Shown: positions 34,299 to 43,453, counted from the first letter of the stretch. The stretch is 64,000 nucleotides of DNA from Streptomyces guryensis (GCF_021261325.1 NZ_JAJSBI010000007.1:62001-126000), one strand, 5' to 3'. A program made the numbers and translations. The notes: a model not told the origin generated them from the letters alone.

Positions 34299-35021
34299 TC
34301 ACAGCGCCCAGACCCCCTTCGTCACCGCAGTGACCCCGCCTGCCAGAGCCAGAGACAACACCAGCAGGCGGGCCCGCTTCTCCGGTATCCACTCGGCGAG
34401 CCCCCTGCCGATCACCGCCCCCACCACCATCGCGGCGACGACCCACCCCCACCGCGCCCCGCCCAGTCGCGGCACCCCGTTCGCCGCCACCGAGAACGCG
34501 TTCACGATCACCCCGTAGAACTGCGCGTTCGGCACGAACTCCCGTACCGTCCAGCCCGCGTTGAGGGCGTACAACGACACCGGCGGGCCGCCCACCCCTG
34601 CCGCCGAGTTCATGAATCCGCCCACCGCGCCCGCGGCGACCGCCCCCTTCGTCCCGCGCAACGCGGGCACCCGTGCGCCGCGCATCACCAGCAGCACGGC
34701 GACCGTCACCAGCCCGCCCATCACCAACAGGAGTGCGGGCGCGGGGAGTTGACGCGTCAGCCACGCCCCCACCGGCACCGTGCACGCCGCCGCCACGCAC
34801 AGCGGCACCATCGCCCCCGGGCGTACGCGGCGCCACCCGCCCGCCAGGCCTACGACGCTGATGGCCCCCGCGGCGCAGTTGGCGAGCACGACACTCTCGG
34901 CAGGCCCGAGCAGCAGCACGAGCGCGGGGACGGCGACCAGCGCGAACCCCATGCCGGTCAGCCACTGCACGCAGGAGCCGAGCAGCACGATGCCCGCCAG
35001 CAGTACGTCGGTCGTGGTCAA
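34299..35021 (-). CDS. TauE/SafE family membrane exporter
   Basis: About 240 residues with roughly eight membrane helices. A TTG at 35021 with TTGGAG seven bases upstream gives a natural N-terminus (TTTDVLLAGIVLLGSCVQWLTGMGFALVAVPALVLLLGP). An ATG at 35078 is the alternative. The two-fold repeated layout, with GGFMNSAAGVGGPPVSLYAL in the second half, is characteristic of TauE/SafE proteins, which export sulfite, sulfoacetate or other small organic anions. There is no neighbouring sulfur gene to define the substrate. Confidence 0.8.
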   Translation of the reverse strand: MTTTDVLLAGIVLLGSCVQWLTGMGFALVAVPALVLLLGPAESVVLANCAAGAISVVGLAGGWRRVRPGAMVPLCVAAACTVPVGAWLTRQLPAPALLLVMGGLVTVAVLLVMRGARVPALRGTKGAVAAGAVGGFMNSAAGVGGPPVSLYALNAGWTVREFVPNAQFYGVIVNAFSVAANGVPRLGGARWGWVVAAMVVGAVIGRGLAEWIPEKRARLLVLSLALAGGVTAVTKGVWAL

Positions 35022-35166
35022 GTCGTCACTCCAAGTGAGTTGGATGGGTCTTGGATCTGTGCTGTACGACGCCTGCATGGGCCCTAACCAGTGAAAAGCG
35101 AGTCTGGAGTCACTTCCCCAGCAGGGAGGTCGAAGACCCGGAACCGCACCGAAACTGGAGACAGCG

Positions 35167-35679
35167 ATGACCCGTCGTTCCATAACCAAGTGCGCAGCCA
35201 TCGCCACCGCCACGGCCGTCGTCGCCCTCGGCACGATCGGCACCGTCGCCGCCACCGCCGGGCCCAAGGCCGCCGTCAAGCACGCCGAGCCGACCAAGGC
35301 ACAGATCGCGGGCCTGTTCGACACCTGGAACAGGGCGCTCAAGACCGGTGACTCGGAGAAGGTCGCGAGCCTGTACGCGAAGGACGCGGTGCTCCTGCCC
35401 ACCGTCTCCAACGAGGTCCGCACCAACCACGCCCAGATTGTCGACTACTTCGACAAGTTCCTGCAGAGCAAGCCGGTCGGCAAGAAGGTCAAGACGATCG
35501 TCGACGTCCTCGACAGCAACTCCGCCATCGACACCGGCGTCTACAAGTTCACGCTCACCGACAAGGCCACCGGCAAGAAGAGCGTCGTCGAGGCCCGCTA
35601 CACCTACGCGTACGAGAAGATCGCCGGTAAGTGGATGATCGTCAACCACCACTCCTCGGCGATGCCCGAGAAGAAGTGA
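35167..35679 (+). CDS. secreted NTF2-like (SgcJ/EcaC family) protein
   Basis: 170 residues from ATG 35167 with GGAG upstream. A signal peptide (residues 1 to about 32, TRRSITKCAAIATATAVVALG) precedes a SnoaL-like domain: IAGLFDTWNRALKTGDSEKVASLYAKDAVLLPTVS, then a run of strands ending KWMIVNHHSSAMP. The SgcJ/EcaC group includes small hydrolase- or oxidoreductase-like cone-fold proteins. An exported form suggests ligand binding outside the cell. No operon partner. The stop nearly abuts the convergent histidine kinase stop. Confidence 0.8.
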   Translation: MTRRSITKCAAIATATAVVALGTIGTVAATAGPKAAVKHAEPTKAQIAGLFDTWNRALKTGDSEKVASLYAKDAVLLPTVSNEVRTNHAQIVDYFDKFLQSKPVGKKVKTIVDVLDSNSAIDTGVYKFTLTDKATGKKSVVEARYTYAYEKIAGKWMIVNHHSSAMPEKK

Positions 35680-35681
35680 CC

Positions 35682-37079
35682 TCAGCCGCCGGCGCGCTGT
35701 GTGGCCGCCCGTAGGCGGATCTCCACGCACAGCCCGCCGCCGGGGGCGTCCCGCAGGGCCACGGTTCCGCCGTCGTCGGTCACCAGTTGCTTGACGACGG
35801 CGAGGCCGAGGCCCGAACCGGAGCGCCCGGTCAGGCCCTGGCCGCGCCAGAAGCGGTCGAAGGCGCGGGCCTTCCCCGCGTCGGTCATGCCGGGGCCCTG
35901 GTCGAGGACGGAGAGCACCACCTCGTCGCCCTTCGGTTCGACCCGGACGGTGATCGTGGAGCCGTCCGGCGAGACCTCGAGCGCATTAGAGAGCACGTTG
36001 TCCAGCACCTGGTCCAGATGACCGGGACTGGCCAGCACAGACGGCCGGCCGTCGACACCACTCCCCCTGAGCGCGATGGTGACTCCGCGCTCGTCGGCGG
36101 CCGGTCTCCACACCGACAGGCGTTCGACCACGATCTCCCCGAGGGGCAACGGCTCCGCGGCCGTCACCTTCGCCTCGGCCCGCGCGAGCACCAGCAGGCC
36201 GTTGACCAGCCGGCTCATCCGGACCACCTCGGCGGTCGCCTGCTCCACGTCCTCCCGTACGAAGTCGTCGTCCACCCCGTCCGCGATGTTGTCCAGCGAC
36301 AGGCGCAGGGCCGTGAGGGGCGTACGGAGTTGGTGGGAGGCGTCCGCCACGAAGATCCGCTGCGACGCCACCAGGGTGTCGAGGCGTTCCGCGCCCTGGT
36401 TGAGGGTGCGGGCGAGGGTCTGGGTCTCCGGCGGGCCCGTCACCGGGGAGCGGGCGGTCAGGTCACCGTCGCTGAACTTGCTTGCCATGGAGTTCAGTTC
36501 GCGCAGCGGGGCGGTGATCCGGCGGGCCGCGACCGCACCGATCAGCGCCGCCACCCCGAGCACCGCCACCGCGAGACCCGCCCGGAAGCCCCAGATCGTC
36601 CACAGCCTGTGGGTGAGTTCGCCAGTGGAGTACTTGATCCGTACGGCGCCCGCGACCGGCCCCTTGCCCGCGCCCGCCGCCGTGGCCTCGCGGGCCGGAA
36701 CGGTGATCACCAGGTTTCGGCCCCAGATGAAACTCGAGCCCCAGTCGGTTGTACTCCTCCCGTCCGGAACGGCCTGGGCCAACGCCGCGTCCCGGGCCGG
36801 CTTCTGCAGGTCCGGCGCGCAGGTCCGGCCGTTCGTGGAGACGACCTGGACGGTGCCGGGCGTCTCCACGTCGTACACCGCGGCCATCTGGGCCAGGGCC
36901 TGGCAGGACGCCCGGTCGCCGTTGCCCAGGAGCAGCGCCATGGTGGTCGCCTCGCGCTTGACGGACGACTCGGTGTCGTCGCGCAGCTGCTTGGTGAGCG
37001 TGAAGGCGACGGGCACGGTGAACAGCAGGATGGCGACCGCGACGAGCAGGATGTAGCTGCGGATGAGCTGGCGGTTCAT
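35682..37079 (-). CDS. two-component sensor histidine kinase
   Basis: 465 residues. ATG 37079 overlaps the response regulator stop as ATGA. There are two membrane helices (about 8-28 and 165-186) around an external sensory domain with two Cys (CQAL, CAPD), then HAMP (RRITAPLRELNSMASKFSDGDL), HisKA (DASHQLRTPLTALRL, His249) and HATPase (NVLSNALEVSPDGSTI, LDQGPGM, GSGLGLAVV). All catalytic elements are present. It phosphorylates the coupled OmpR-type regulator. The signal is unknown. Confidence 0.93.
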   Translation of the reverse strand: MNRQLIRSYILLVAVAILLFTVPVAFTLTKQLRDDTESSVKREATTMALLLGNGDRASCQALAQMAAVYDVETPGTVQVVSTNGRTCAPDLQKPARDAALAQAVPDGRSTTDWGSSFIWGRNLVITVPAREATAAGAGKGPVAGAVRIKYSTGELTHRLWTIWGFRAGLAVAVLGVAALIGAVAARRITAPLRELNSMASKFSDGDLTARSPVTGPPETQTLARTLNQGAERLDTLVASQRIFVADASHQLRTPLTALRLSLDNIADGVDDDFVREDVEQATAEVVRMSRLVNGLLVLARAEAKVTAAEPLPLGEIVVERLSVWRPAADERGVTIALRGSGVDGRPSVLASPGHLDQVLDNVLSNALEVSPDGSTITVRVEPKGDEVVLSVLDQGPGMTDAGKARAFDRFWRGQGLTGRSGSGLGLAVVKQLVTDDGGTVALRDAPGGGLCVEIRLRAATQRAGG

Positions 37080-37765
37080 GACGCTTCGGCGTCCTTGACG
37101 ATCTCCAGCCGGAAGCCGACTCCGCGCACCGCCTCGACGGTGATGATCCCCGCGAACTTCCGCCGCAGCGCCGCCACATGGACATCGAGCGTCTTGGTCG
37201 GCCCGAACCAGTTCGCGTCCCAGACCGCTTCCATGATCTGCTCCCGGGACATCAGGGCGCCCGGCTCCTCGGTGAGGAATGCCAGCAGGTCGTACTCCTT
37301 GGGCGCGAGGGCGACCTCCTCGCCGTCCACATGCACCCGGGCCGCCTTGCGGTCGATCGTCAGCCGGGACCCGTACCGGTCCGGGCCTGCCGCGGCCTCC
37401 TCCGGCGTACGGGGCTGGGCGCGCCGCATCACCGCCCTTATCCGCGCGATGACCTCCCGGACCCCGAACGGCTTGGACACATAGTCGTCCGCGCCGAGTT
37501 CCAGGCCCACCACCCGGTCCGTCTCGTCGCTGCGGGCGCTGATCACGATGATCGGCACGTCACCGCGCCGGCGCAGCGCCTTGCACACGTCGAGGCCGTC
37601 GGTGTCGGGCAGCCCGAGATCGAGGAGTACGACGTCGTACGGATCCCTGTGGCTCAGCGCGGCGCCGCCCGTGGTGACCCACTCGACCTCGAAGCCATAG
37701 CGGGTGAGCCCACGGCGTAGGGACTCGGCCACCGGCTCATCGTCTTCCACCAGAAGTACGCGCAC
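37076..37765 (-). CDS. OmpR/PhoB-type response regulator
   Basis: 229 residues from ATG 37765. The receiver has the acidic pair EDD near residue 8, phospho-acceptor Asp49 in VVLLDLGLPDTDG, a conserved Thr/Ser switch replaced by ISARSD, and Lys in DDYVSKPFG. The C-terminal winged helix is LAPKEYDLLAFLTEEPGALMSREQIMEAVW...LDVHVAALRRKF. It forms an operon with the downstream kinase. The 85 bp between the P450 stop and this start hold an A-rich stretch that may be its own promoter. Confidence 0.93.
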   Translation of the reverse strand: MRVLLVEDDEPVAESLRRGLTRYGFEVEWVTTGGAALSHRDPYDVVLLDLGLPDTDGLDVCKALRRRGDVPIIVISARSDETDRVVGLELGADDYVSKPFGVREVIARIRAVMRRAQPRTPEEAAAGPDRYGSRLTIDRKAARVHVDGEEVALAPKEYDLLAFLTEEPGALMSREQIMEAVWDANWFGPTKTLDVHVAALRRKFAGIITVEAVRGVGFRLEIVKDAEAS

Positions 37766-37850
37766 AGGCGAACCCTAATGCCACAAAATCAAAGACGACC
37801 GAAAATGATCGGAGGTGGCCGATTGCCGAGTCCCGCGGTCTCTCAGACGG

Positions 37851-39068
37851 TCACCACATCACCGGCAACCGCTCCGGAATCCGCTTCATGAACCCGGTCC
37901 GCCACACCAGCTGCTCGATCGGCACCGCGAGGCGCAGCCGCGGCATCCGTTCCAGCAGAGTCTCCAGTGCGATCTCGGCGTGCTTGCGGCCGAGGGCGGT
38001 GGCGGGGCAGTAGTGGCCGCCGCCGCCGAAGGAGAGGTGGGCCGTGCCGTTGGCGCGGGTCAGGTCGACGGTGTGCGGGTCGGGGAAGGCGGACGGGTCG
38101 AAGTTCGCGCCTTCGACGAGGACGAGGACCAGCTCGCCGGCCGCCACCTTCACGTCCCCGAGGAGTACGTCCTCGGTGGCCAGCCTCGGCAGCCCGTCGC
38201 CGATGGAGAGGTTGACACGGAGCAGTTCGTCCACGGCCGCGGGGATCTTCCCGGGGTCCGCGACCAGTTCCTCCTGCAGCTCGGGGTGCTGGATCAGCGA
38301 CACCAGGGCCATGGTCAGGAAGCCCGACGTCGAGATGACTCCCGCGCCGAACATCGTCACGCCGACCGTCGCGAGCATCTCGTCGGTGAGGTGGGCGTAG
38401 TCGGGGTCCGTGCGCAGGGCGGCGAGCTCGGCCATCAGACCCGTGGTCGCCGGGTCGTCGAGCCGCCGGGTCATGTACGCGATGTCGCGGTCCCAGTTGA
38501 GCCGGGCCCCGGTGACCGGGCAGGCCGAGTTCATGAACGCGATGTCCAGGCTCCGCATCAGCCCGGGCGCGTCCGCGTTCGGGATGCCTAGGATGCGGCA
38601 GTGCATGCCCGCCGAGTACGGATCGGCGAAACCGCCCCGCAGGTCCACGGGAGCGCCCTGCCGGACCAGGCCGTCGACCAGTTCGTCGGCGTACGACCGA
38701 AGCCACTCCACCAGCCCGGGGCTCTTCGGATTGAGCGCCTTGAGCACGGCCTTGCGCAGTCCGGCGCCGGTGATGTTCCCCATGTTGTTGACGACCTCGG
38801 GCGGGATCGTCAGCGCGTACTGGCGGGGGACGCCCGGCGCCGAGGTGTCCTTCAGGCTGAACCGCGGGTCCTCCAGCACCTGCTTGCACAGGTCGTACGA
38901 CGACACCAGCCAGGCCTCGTCACCGGCGATGGTGCGCACCCGCCGTACCGGTGTCGACTCGCGCAACTGCGCCACCTCTGCGGGCAGTTGGTCACCGCGC
39001 CAGGAGAACGGGAAATCGATGAGTTCGTCGGTGGGCATGGTCTGACCGGGCATGGTTTCAGCGGGCAT
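37851..39068 (-). CDS. cytochrome P450 paired with a cyclodipeptide synthase
   Basis: 405 residues. ATG 39068 has GAGGGAG upstream and overlaps the synthase end by 11 bp. The haem loop FGGGGHYCPAT has the ligand Cys354, and the K-helix ExxR is Glu281-Arg284. The I-helix reads FGAGVISTSGF, so the usual acid-alcohol pair is absent (Ile245-Ser246). Similar departures occur in P450s that act on diketopiperazines, such as CYP121 (C-C coupling of cyclo-Tyr-Tyr) and the streptomycete enzymes that dimerise cyclo-Trp dipeptides or add a nucleobase. It most likely modifies or couples the product of the adjacent synthase. Confidence 0.9.
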   Translation of the reverse strand: MPAETMPGQTMPTDELIDFPFSWRGDQLPAEVAQLRESTPVRRVRTIAGDEAWLVSSYDLCKQVLEDPRFSLKDTSAPGVPRQYALTIPPEVVNNMGNITGAGLRKAVLKALNPKSPGLVEWLRSYADELVDGLVRQGAPVDLRGGFADPYSAGMHCRILGIPNADAPGLMRSLDIAFMNSACPVTGARLNWDRDIAYMTRRLDDPATTGLMAELAALRTDPDYAHLTDEMLATVGVTMFGAGVISTSGFLTMALVSLIQHPELQEELVADPGKIPAAVDELLRVNLSIGDGLPRLATEDVLLGDVKVAAGELVLVLVEGANFDPSAFPDPHTVDLTRANGTAHLSFGGGGHYCPATALGRKHAEIALETLLERMPRLRLAVPIEQLVWRTGFMKRIPERLPVMW

Positions 39069-39786
39069 CGGTGGCTCCCTCGGCCGGCGTGACGATGGCG
39101 TGGCCCTGGTTGCGGGAGGCGCGCAGCCCCGCGCCGGGCGAGTAGAGCAGCTCGGCCATCGGCAGGAGCTGGTGGTAGCAGTTGAGGGAGGAGGGGACGC
39201 CCAGGATGGCGGGGGTGTCGAGGAAGAGGGGCGCCTCCGCGGTGACGTACTCCATGCAGACCGCCCGTTGGCGTGCGGTCACCTCCTGTTCCTTGGTCGA
39301 CAGGAAGGAGTCGACGAGTTTCTCGCAGGTCGTGCGGAACTCGTCGTCGGAGGACAGCCGGGTGCGCAGGTCCTCGTGGATCTCCCGGTACGCCGGGTTG
39401 TCACGCAGCTCGGACATGGCGTGCGCCCTGAGGCGGGTGCCGTCGGGGTCGGCGGCCTCGACGGCGCCGAGCACCTTGGCGCGGACGCCCCGCAGGTTCT
39501 TCACCGCCTTGCGGCGCGCGTCGTCGGCCGTATAGCCGGAGGCCTCGTACATCTCGGCCACGTGCAGGTCGGTGTAGACGAAGTCCACGCTGTCGAAGAG
39601 GGCGAGGCCCCAGCGGGCCAGGTCGTGTATGCGGGCGGCGGAGAAGTAGCTGTTGCCCGGGGAGACGCCGATGACGGCGTGGTCGGCGGCGGTGCGGATG
39701 ACCTCGCAGTGAGGGGTGAAGGGCCGGACCTGGAAGAGGCCGGCGGAAGTGACGTGCTGGATCTCGGAAACGGTCGCAGTCGTCAA
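39058..39786 (-). CDS. tRNA-dependent cyclodipeptide synthase (NYH type)
   Basis: 242 residues, the normal CDPS length. The start appears to be TTG 39786 with GAAGGA about ten bases upstream. Catalytic landmarks are present: nucleophile Ser42 in GVSPGNSYFS with Asn45, Tyr180 and Glu184 in MEYVTAEAP, and Tyr204-His205 in NCYHQ. The last two with Asn45 place it in the NYH subfamily. The enzyme takes two aminoacyl-tRNAs and makes a cyclic dipeptide in the cytoplasm. Which amino acids cannot be read off reliably. The next gene is a P450, giving a minimal two-gene diketopiperazine pathway. Confidence 0.92.
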   Translation of the reverse strand: MTTATVSEIQHVTSAGLFQVRPFTPHCEVIRTAADHAVIGVSPGNSYFSAARIHDLARWGLALFDSVDFVYTDLHVAEMYEASGYTADDARRKAVKNLRGVRAKVLGAVEAADPDGTRLRAHAMSELRDNPAYREIHEDLRTRLSSDDEFRTTCEKLVDSFLSTKEQEVTARQRAVCMEYVTAEAPLFLDTPAILGVPSSLNCYHQLLPMAELLYSPGAGLRASRNQGHAIVTPAEGATDAR

Positions 39787-40036
39787 GGAAGGAGGATCCT
39801 TCGCGTCGCTAGTCCCGATGGAGCCTTGTGCTCCTGGTGTGGCGACGACGACGCGAAGTTATCGGTCGGCTACGGAGAGCGTCAACGGGTGACCTGGCCC
39901 ACTTTGCGGACTGTTCAGGTGCGCTGGTGGGCAGGGGCTGGGCTGGAGCGCCGGGTCTCACCATGTGGTTTCACAGAGGTCGATACCGGGCGCTCGGTAA
40001 AATGAGCCGACACAACGGGACGAGCGAGGAGCGCAC

Positions 40037-41314
40037 GTGGGCCTTGTCGTGCAGAAGTACGGAGGCTCCTCCGTAGCCGATGCCGAGGGCATCAAGCGCG
40101 TCGCCAAGCGAATCGTCGAAGCGAAGAAGAACGGCCACCAGGTGGTCGTCGTCGTTTCCGCGATGGGCGACACGACGGACGAGCTGATCGATCTCGCCGA
40201 GCAGGTATCTCCGATGCCGGCCGGGCGTGAGTTCGACATGCTGCTGACCGCCGGAGAACGGATCTCCATGGCGCTGCTGGCCATGGCGATCAAGAACCTG
40301 GGCCACGAGGCCCAGAGCTTCACCGGCAGCCAGGCAGGCGTCATCACCGACTCCGTGCACAACAAAGCCCGGATCATCGACGTCACGCCCGGCCGTATCC
40401 GTGACTCGGTGGACGAGGGCAACATCGCCATCGTCGCCGGATTCCAGGGCGTCAGCCAGGACAAGAAGGACATCACCACGCTCGGCCGCGGTGGGTCCGA
40501 CACGACGGCCGTCGCGCTGGCCGCCGCCCTCGACGCCGAGGTGTGCGAGATCTACACCGACGTCGACGGTGTGTTCACCGCCGACCCGCGGGTGGTGAAG
40601 AAGGCGAGGAAGATCGACTGGATCGCCTTCGAGGACATGCTGGAGCTCGCCGCCTCCGGCTCCAAGGTGCTGCTCCACCGCTGTGTGGAGTACGCGCGCC
40701 GCTACAACATCCCGATCCACGTCCGCTCCAGCTTCAGTGGGCTGCAGGGCACCTGGGTCAGCAGTGAGCCGATCGAGCAAGGGGACAAGAAGGTGGAGCA
40801 GGCCATCATCTCCGGTGTCGCACACGACACCTCCGAGGCCAAGGTCACGGTCGTCGGCGTTCCGGACAAGCCGGGCGAGGCCGCCACGATCTTCCGCGCG
40901 ATCTCCGACGCCGAGATCAACATCGACATGATCGTGCAGAACGTGTCCGCCGCCTCCACCGGGCTGACGGACATCTCCTTCACCCTCCCCAAGACCGAGG
41001 GCCGCAAGGCCATCGACGCCCTGGAGCGGGCGAAGACGGCCATCGGGTTCGACTCGCTGCGCTACGACGACCAGATCGGCAAGATCTCCCTCGTCGGCGC
41101 CGGCATGAAGACCAACCCGGGTGTCACGGCGTCCTTCTTCGAGGCGCTGTCCGACGCCGGCGTGAACATCGAGCTGATCTCGACCTCCGAGATCCGCATC
41201 TCGGTCGTCACCCGCGCCGACGACGTGCCGGACGCCGTGCGCGCCGTGCACAGCGCCTTCGGACTCGACTCCGACAGCGACGAGGCCGTCGTCTACGGAG
41301 GCACCGGGCGATGA
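40037..41314 (+). CDS. ask: aspartate kinase
   Basis: 425 residues. GTG 40037 follows AGGAG. It begins GLVVQKYGGSSVAD (substrate motif KYGGSS) and has GRGGSDTTAVALAAAL for nucleotide binding. Two ACT domains (VTVVGVPDKPGEAATIFRAIS and ISLVGAGMKTNPGVTASFFEAL) give feedback control by lysine and threonine. It phosphorylates aspartate, the entry to Lys, Met, Thr and diaminopimelate synthesis. In some actinomycetes the same gene also yields a beta subunit from an internal start. An AAGGTGGAG context near 40790 would allow that. It is coupled to asd by an ATGA overlap. Confidence 0.97.
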   Translation: MGLVVQKYGGSSVADAEGIKRVAKRIVEAKKNGHQVVVVVSAMGDTTDELIDLAEQVSPMPAGREFDMLLTAGERISMALLAMAIKNLGHEAQSFTGSQAGVITDSVHNKARIIDVTPGRIRDSVDEGNIAIVAGFQGVSQDKKDITTLGRGGSDTTAVALAAALDAEVCEIYTDVDGVFTADPRVVKKARKIDWIAFEDMLELAASGSKVLLHRCVEYARRYNIPIHVRSSFSGLQGTWVSSEPIEQGDKKVEQAIISGVAHDTSEAKVTVVGVPDKPGEAATIFRAISDAEINIDMIVQNVSAASTGLTDISFTLPKTEGRKAIDALERAKTAIGFDSLRYDDQIGKISLVGAGMKTNPGVTASFFEALSDAGVNIELISTSEIRISVVTRADDVPDAVRAVHSAFGLDSDSDEAVVYGGTGR

Positions 41315-42363
41315 CCGTACGACCGACGCTCGCGGTCGTGGGTGCGACCGGGGCCGTCGGCACGGTCATGCTCCAGATCCTGTCCCAGCACGCGGACATC
41401 TGGGGCGAGATCCGTCTGATCGCCTCCCCGCGCTCGGCCGGCCGCAAGCTGGCCGTGCGCGGTCAGGAGGTCGAGGTGGCGGCCCTGACCGAGGAGGCCT
41501 TCGACGGGGTCGACGTCGCCATGTTCGACGTACCCGACGAGGTGTCCGCGCACTGGGCGCCGATCGCCGCCGCCAAGGGCGCGGTGGTGGTGGACAACTC
41601 GGGCGCCTTCCGGATGGACCCGGAGGTGCCGCTGGTCGTCCCCGAGGTCAATCCGCACTGCGCCCGTCGCCGGCCCCGCGGGATCATCGCCAACCCCAAC
41701 TGCACCACCCTCTCCATGATCGTGGCCCTGGGCGCGCTGCACGCCGAGTTCGGGCTGCGTGAGCTGGTGGTCTCCTCGTACCAGGCGGTCAGCGGGGCGG
41801 GGCGCGCCGGGGTGGAGACCCTGCGGCAGCAGCTGTCCCTCGTCGCCGGTACGGAGCTGGGGACCAGCCCCGGTGACGTACGGCGGGCCGTCGGCGACAA
41901 CACCGGGCCGTTCCCGGAGCCGGTCGCGCTGAACGTCGTACCGTGGGCCGGATCCCTGCGCGAGGACGGCTGGTCCTCGGAGGAGATGAAGGTGCGGGAC
42001 GAGACCCGCAAGATCCTCGGCCTGCCCCGGCTGCCGGTCGCCGTCACCTGTGTACGGGTACCGGTGGTCACCACGCACTCCCTCACCGTCCACGCCCGCT
42101 TCCAGGGCGAGGTCACCGTCGACGGGGCCCGGGAGATCCTCGCCACCGCGCCCGGAGTGGTCCTCTTCGACGACCCGGCCGCCGGCGAGTTCCCCACGCC
42201 CGCCGACGTCGTGGGCACCGACCCGACCTGGGTGGGCCGGGTGCGGCGCGCGCTCGACGACCCCACGGCGCTCGAACTCTTCGTCTGCGGTGACAACCTG
42301 CGCAAGGGCGCGGCCCTCAACACCGCACAGATCGCGGAACTGGTGGCGACGGAGTTCGCGTGA
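41311..42363 (+). CDS. asd: aspartate-semialdehyde dehydrogenase
   Basis: 350 residues from ATG 41311, overlapping the ask stop by four bases. The Rossmann start is LAVVGATGAVGTVM, the catalytic Cys131 lies in ANPNCTT, and SSYQAVSGAGRAGVETL and the HSLTVHARF region with the active-site His follow. It reduces aspartyl phosphate to the semialdehyde with NADPH. Length is normal. Transcription probably ends at the hairpin around 42530-42555. Confidence 0.97.
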   Translation: MTVRPTLAVVGATGAVGTVMLQILSQHADIWGEIRLIASPRSAGRKLAVRGQEVEVAALTEEAFDGVDVAMFDVPDEVSAHWAPIAAAKGAVVVDNSGAFRMDPEVPLVVPEVNPHCARRRPRGIIANPNCTTLSMIVALGALHAEFGLRELVVSSYQAVSGAGRAGVETLRQQLSLVAGTELGTSPGDVRRAVGDNTGPFPEPVALNVVPWAGSLREDGWSSEEMKVRDETRKILGLPRLPVAVTCVRVPVVTTHSLTVHARFQGEVTVDGAREILATAPGVVLFDDPAAGEFPTPADVVGTDPTWVGRVRRALDDPTALELFVCGDNLRKGAALNTAQIAELVATEFA

Positions 42364-42769
42364 CGTGCCGCCCGGAGGGCGAAGGTGCCGTACGCGGTTG
42401 TACGTACAGCAAAGCCGCCGGCCCGTCCCGGGGGAGTTTGTAAGATCGGTGGACGAAGTGTGAGCCGGCCGATGGTCCGGACCACTTGCTGTGATCCCCA
42501 TCGGTATCCGAAGATTTTCCTCCCCGCTCTCCGCAACCGCGCGAAGGGCGGGGAGCGTCTTTGCGAACGCCCTTGGGGGCGCGGGGATGCGCGACCGGGC
42601 GTGGGGACGCCTCGGTCATTCGGGACACAGGGGAAGAGCGGGTAGGCATGAGGGCGTTTGACGCACGGTCAGTTGTGCTGCCTGACGCGAGACGGCCGGC
42701 TGCGGCACATGACGCAAAAGTGACGCCCGGCACGTACAACCCTGACGGGGGGGAACGTGTCCAACTGGC
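42364..42769 (+). other. 406-bp non-coding leader before the sigma factor gene
   Basis: No convincing gene. An 8-bp stem CTCCCCGC/GCGGGGAG (42530-42555) followed by CGTCTTT looks like an intrinsic terminator for ask-asd. Downstream are GGGGAAGAGCGGGTAGGCATGAGG (a possible start of a short leader frame at 42648, rejected as a gene) and TGACGC/GACGCA repeats around 42660-42724 that may belong to the sigma gene promoter. Confidence 0.45.
42530..42560 (+). terminator. terminator-like hairpin after ask-asd
   Basis: CTCCCCGC at 42530-42537 pairs with GCGGGGAG at 42548-42555, and the run CGTCTTT follows. Confidence 0.5.
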
Positions 42770-43453
42770 GTGGCAGAGGTTCTCGACTTCCAAGCGGCGA
42801 CCCGCGGTACGGCCCTACGGCCGCCCCGTCCGTCGCTCCGACCCCGCATGCCCGGCGCGCCCGGCGGCATGCCGGTGATCGCGCCCATGCCCGCAGCGCG
42901 GCCCTCCCGCATCCCGAACCAGCGTGATGGAGCCGAGCACGCCGAGGACACAGCGGCGGCCGGTACGACCGTCGACCACCTCACCGAGACCTACCGGGCG
43001 CACTACCGCTCGCTGCTGGGTCTCGCGGCCCTCCTGCTCGACGACACCGCGTCCTGCGAGGACGTCGTCCAGGAGGCCTTCATCCGCGTGCACTCGGCAC
43101 GCAAAAGGGTCCGCGACCCCGAGAAGACGCTGGCCTATCTGCGTCAGACGGTCGTCAACCTCTCCCGCTCCGCCCTGCGCCGCCGCATCCTGGGCCTCAA
43201 ACTGCTGTCCAAGCCGATGCCCGACATGGCGAGCGCCGAGGAGGGCGCGTACGACCAGTTGGAGCGCGACTCGCTGATCAAGGCGATGAAGGGGCTGCAG
43301 CGCCGCCAGCGCGAGGTCCTGGTGCTGCGCTACTTCGCGGACATGACCGAGGCGCAGGTCGCCGAGACGCTCGCGATATCCCTGGGCTCGGTGAAGGCGT
43401 ACGGCTCCCGCGGCATCGCGGCCCTCCGCGTCGCGATGGAGGCACCGGCATGA
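42770..43453 (+). CDS. ECF-type RNA polymerase sigma factor
   Basis: 227 residues from GTG 42770. After a variable N-terminal extension of about 60 residues rich in Pro/Arg, region 2 reads YRAHYRSLLGLAALLLDDTASCEDVVQEAFIRVH and region 4 reads LQRRQREVLVLRYFADMTEAQVAETLAISLGSVKAYGSRGIAALR, both complete. It directs polymerase to a small regulon. The stop overlaps the next gene by ATGA, so the coupled membrane protein is the probable anti-sigma or co-regulator. Confidence 0.92.
   Translation: MAEVLDFQAATRGTALRPPRPSLRPRMPGAPGGMPVIAPMPAARPSRIPNQRDGAEHAEDTAAAGTTVDHLTETYRAHYRSLLGLAALLLDDTASCEDVVQEAFIRVHSARKRVRDPEKTLAYLRQTVVNLSRSALRRRILGLKLLSKPMPDMASAEEGAYDQLERDSLIKAMKGLQRRQREVLVLRYFADMTEAQVAETLAISLGSVKAYGSRGIAALRVAMEAPA

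Noticed and set aside
37766..39786. Two-component genes as part of the cyclodipeptide cluster
   Set aside because: They are on the same strand but separated by 85 bp with a likely promoter, and no sequence feature ties the kinase to the pathway.
42648..42878. Short leader frame before the sigma factor
   Set aside because: It runs into the sigma gene in another frame, has no recognisable domain, and only a modest ribosome site.
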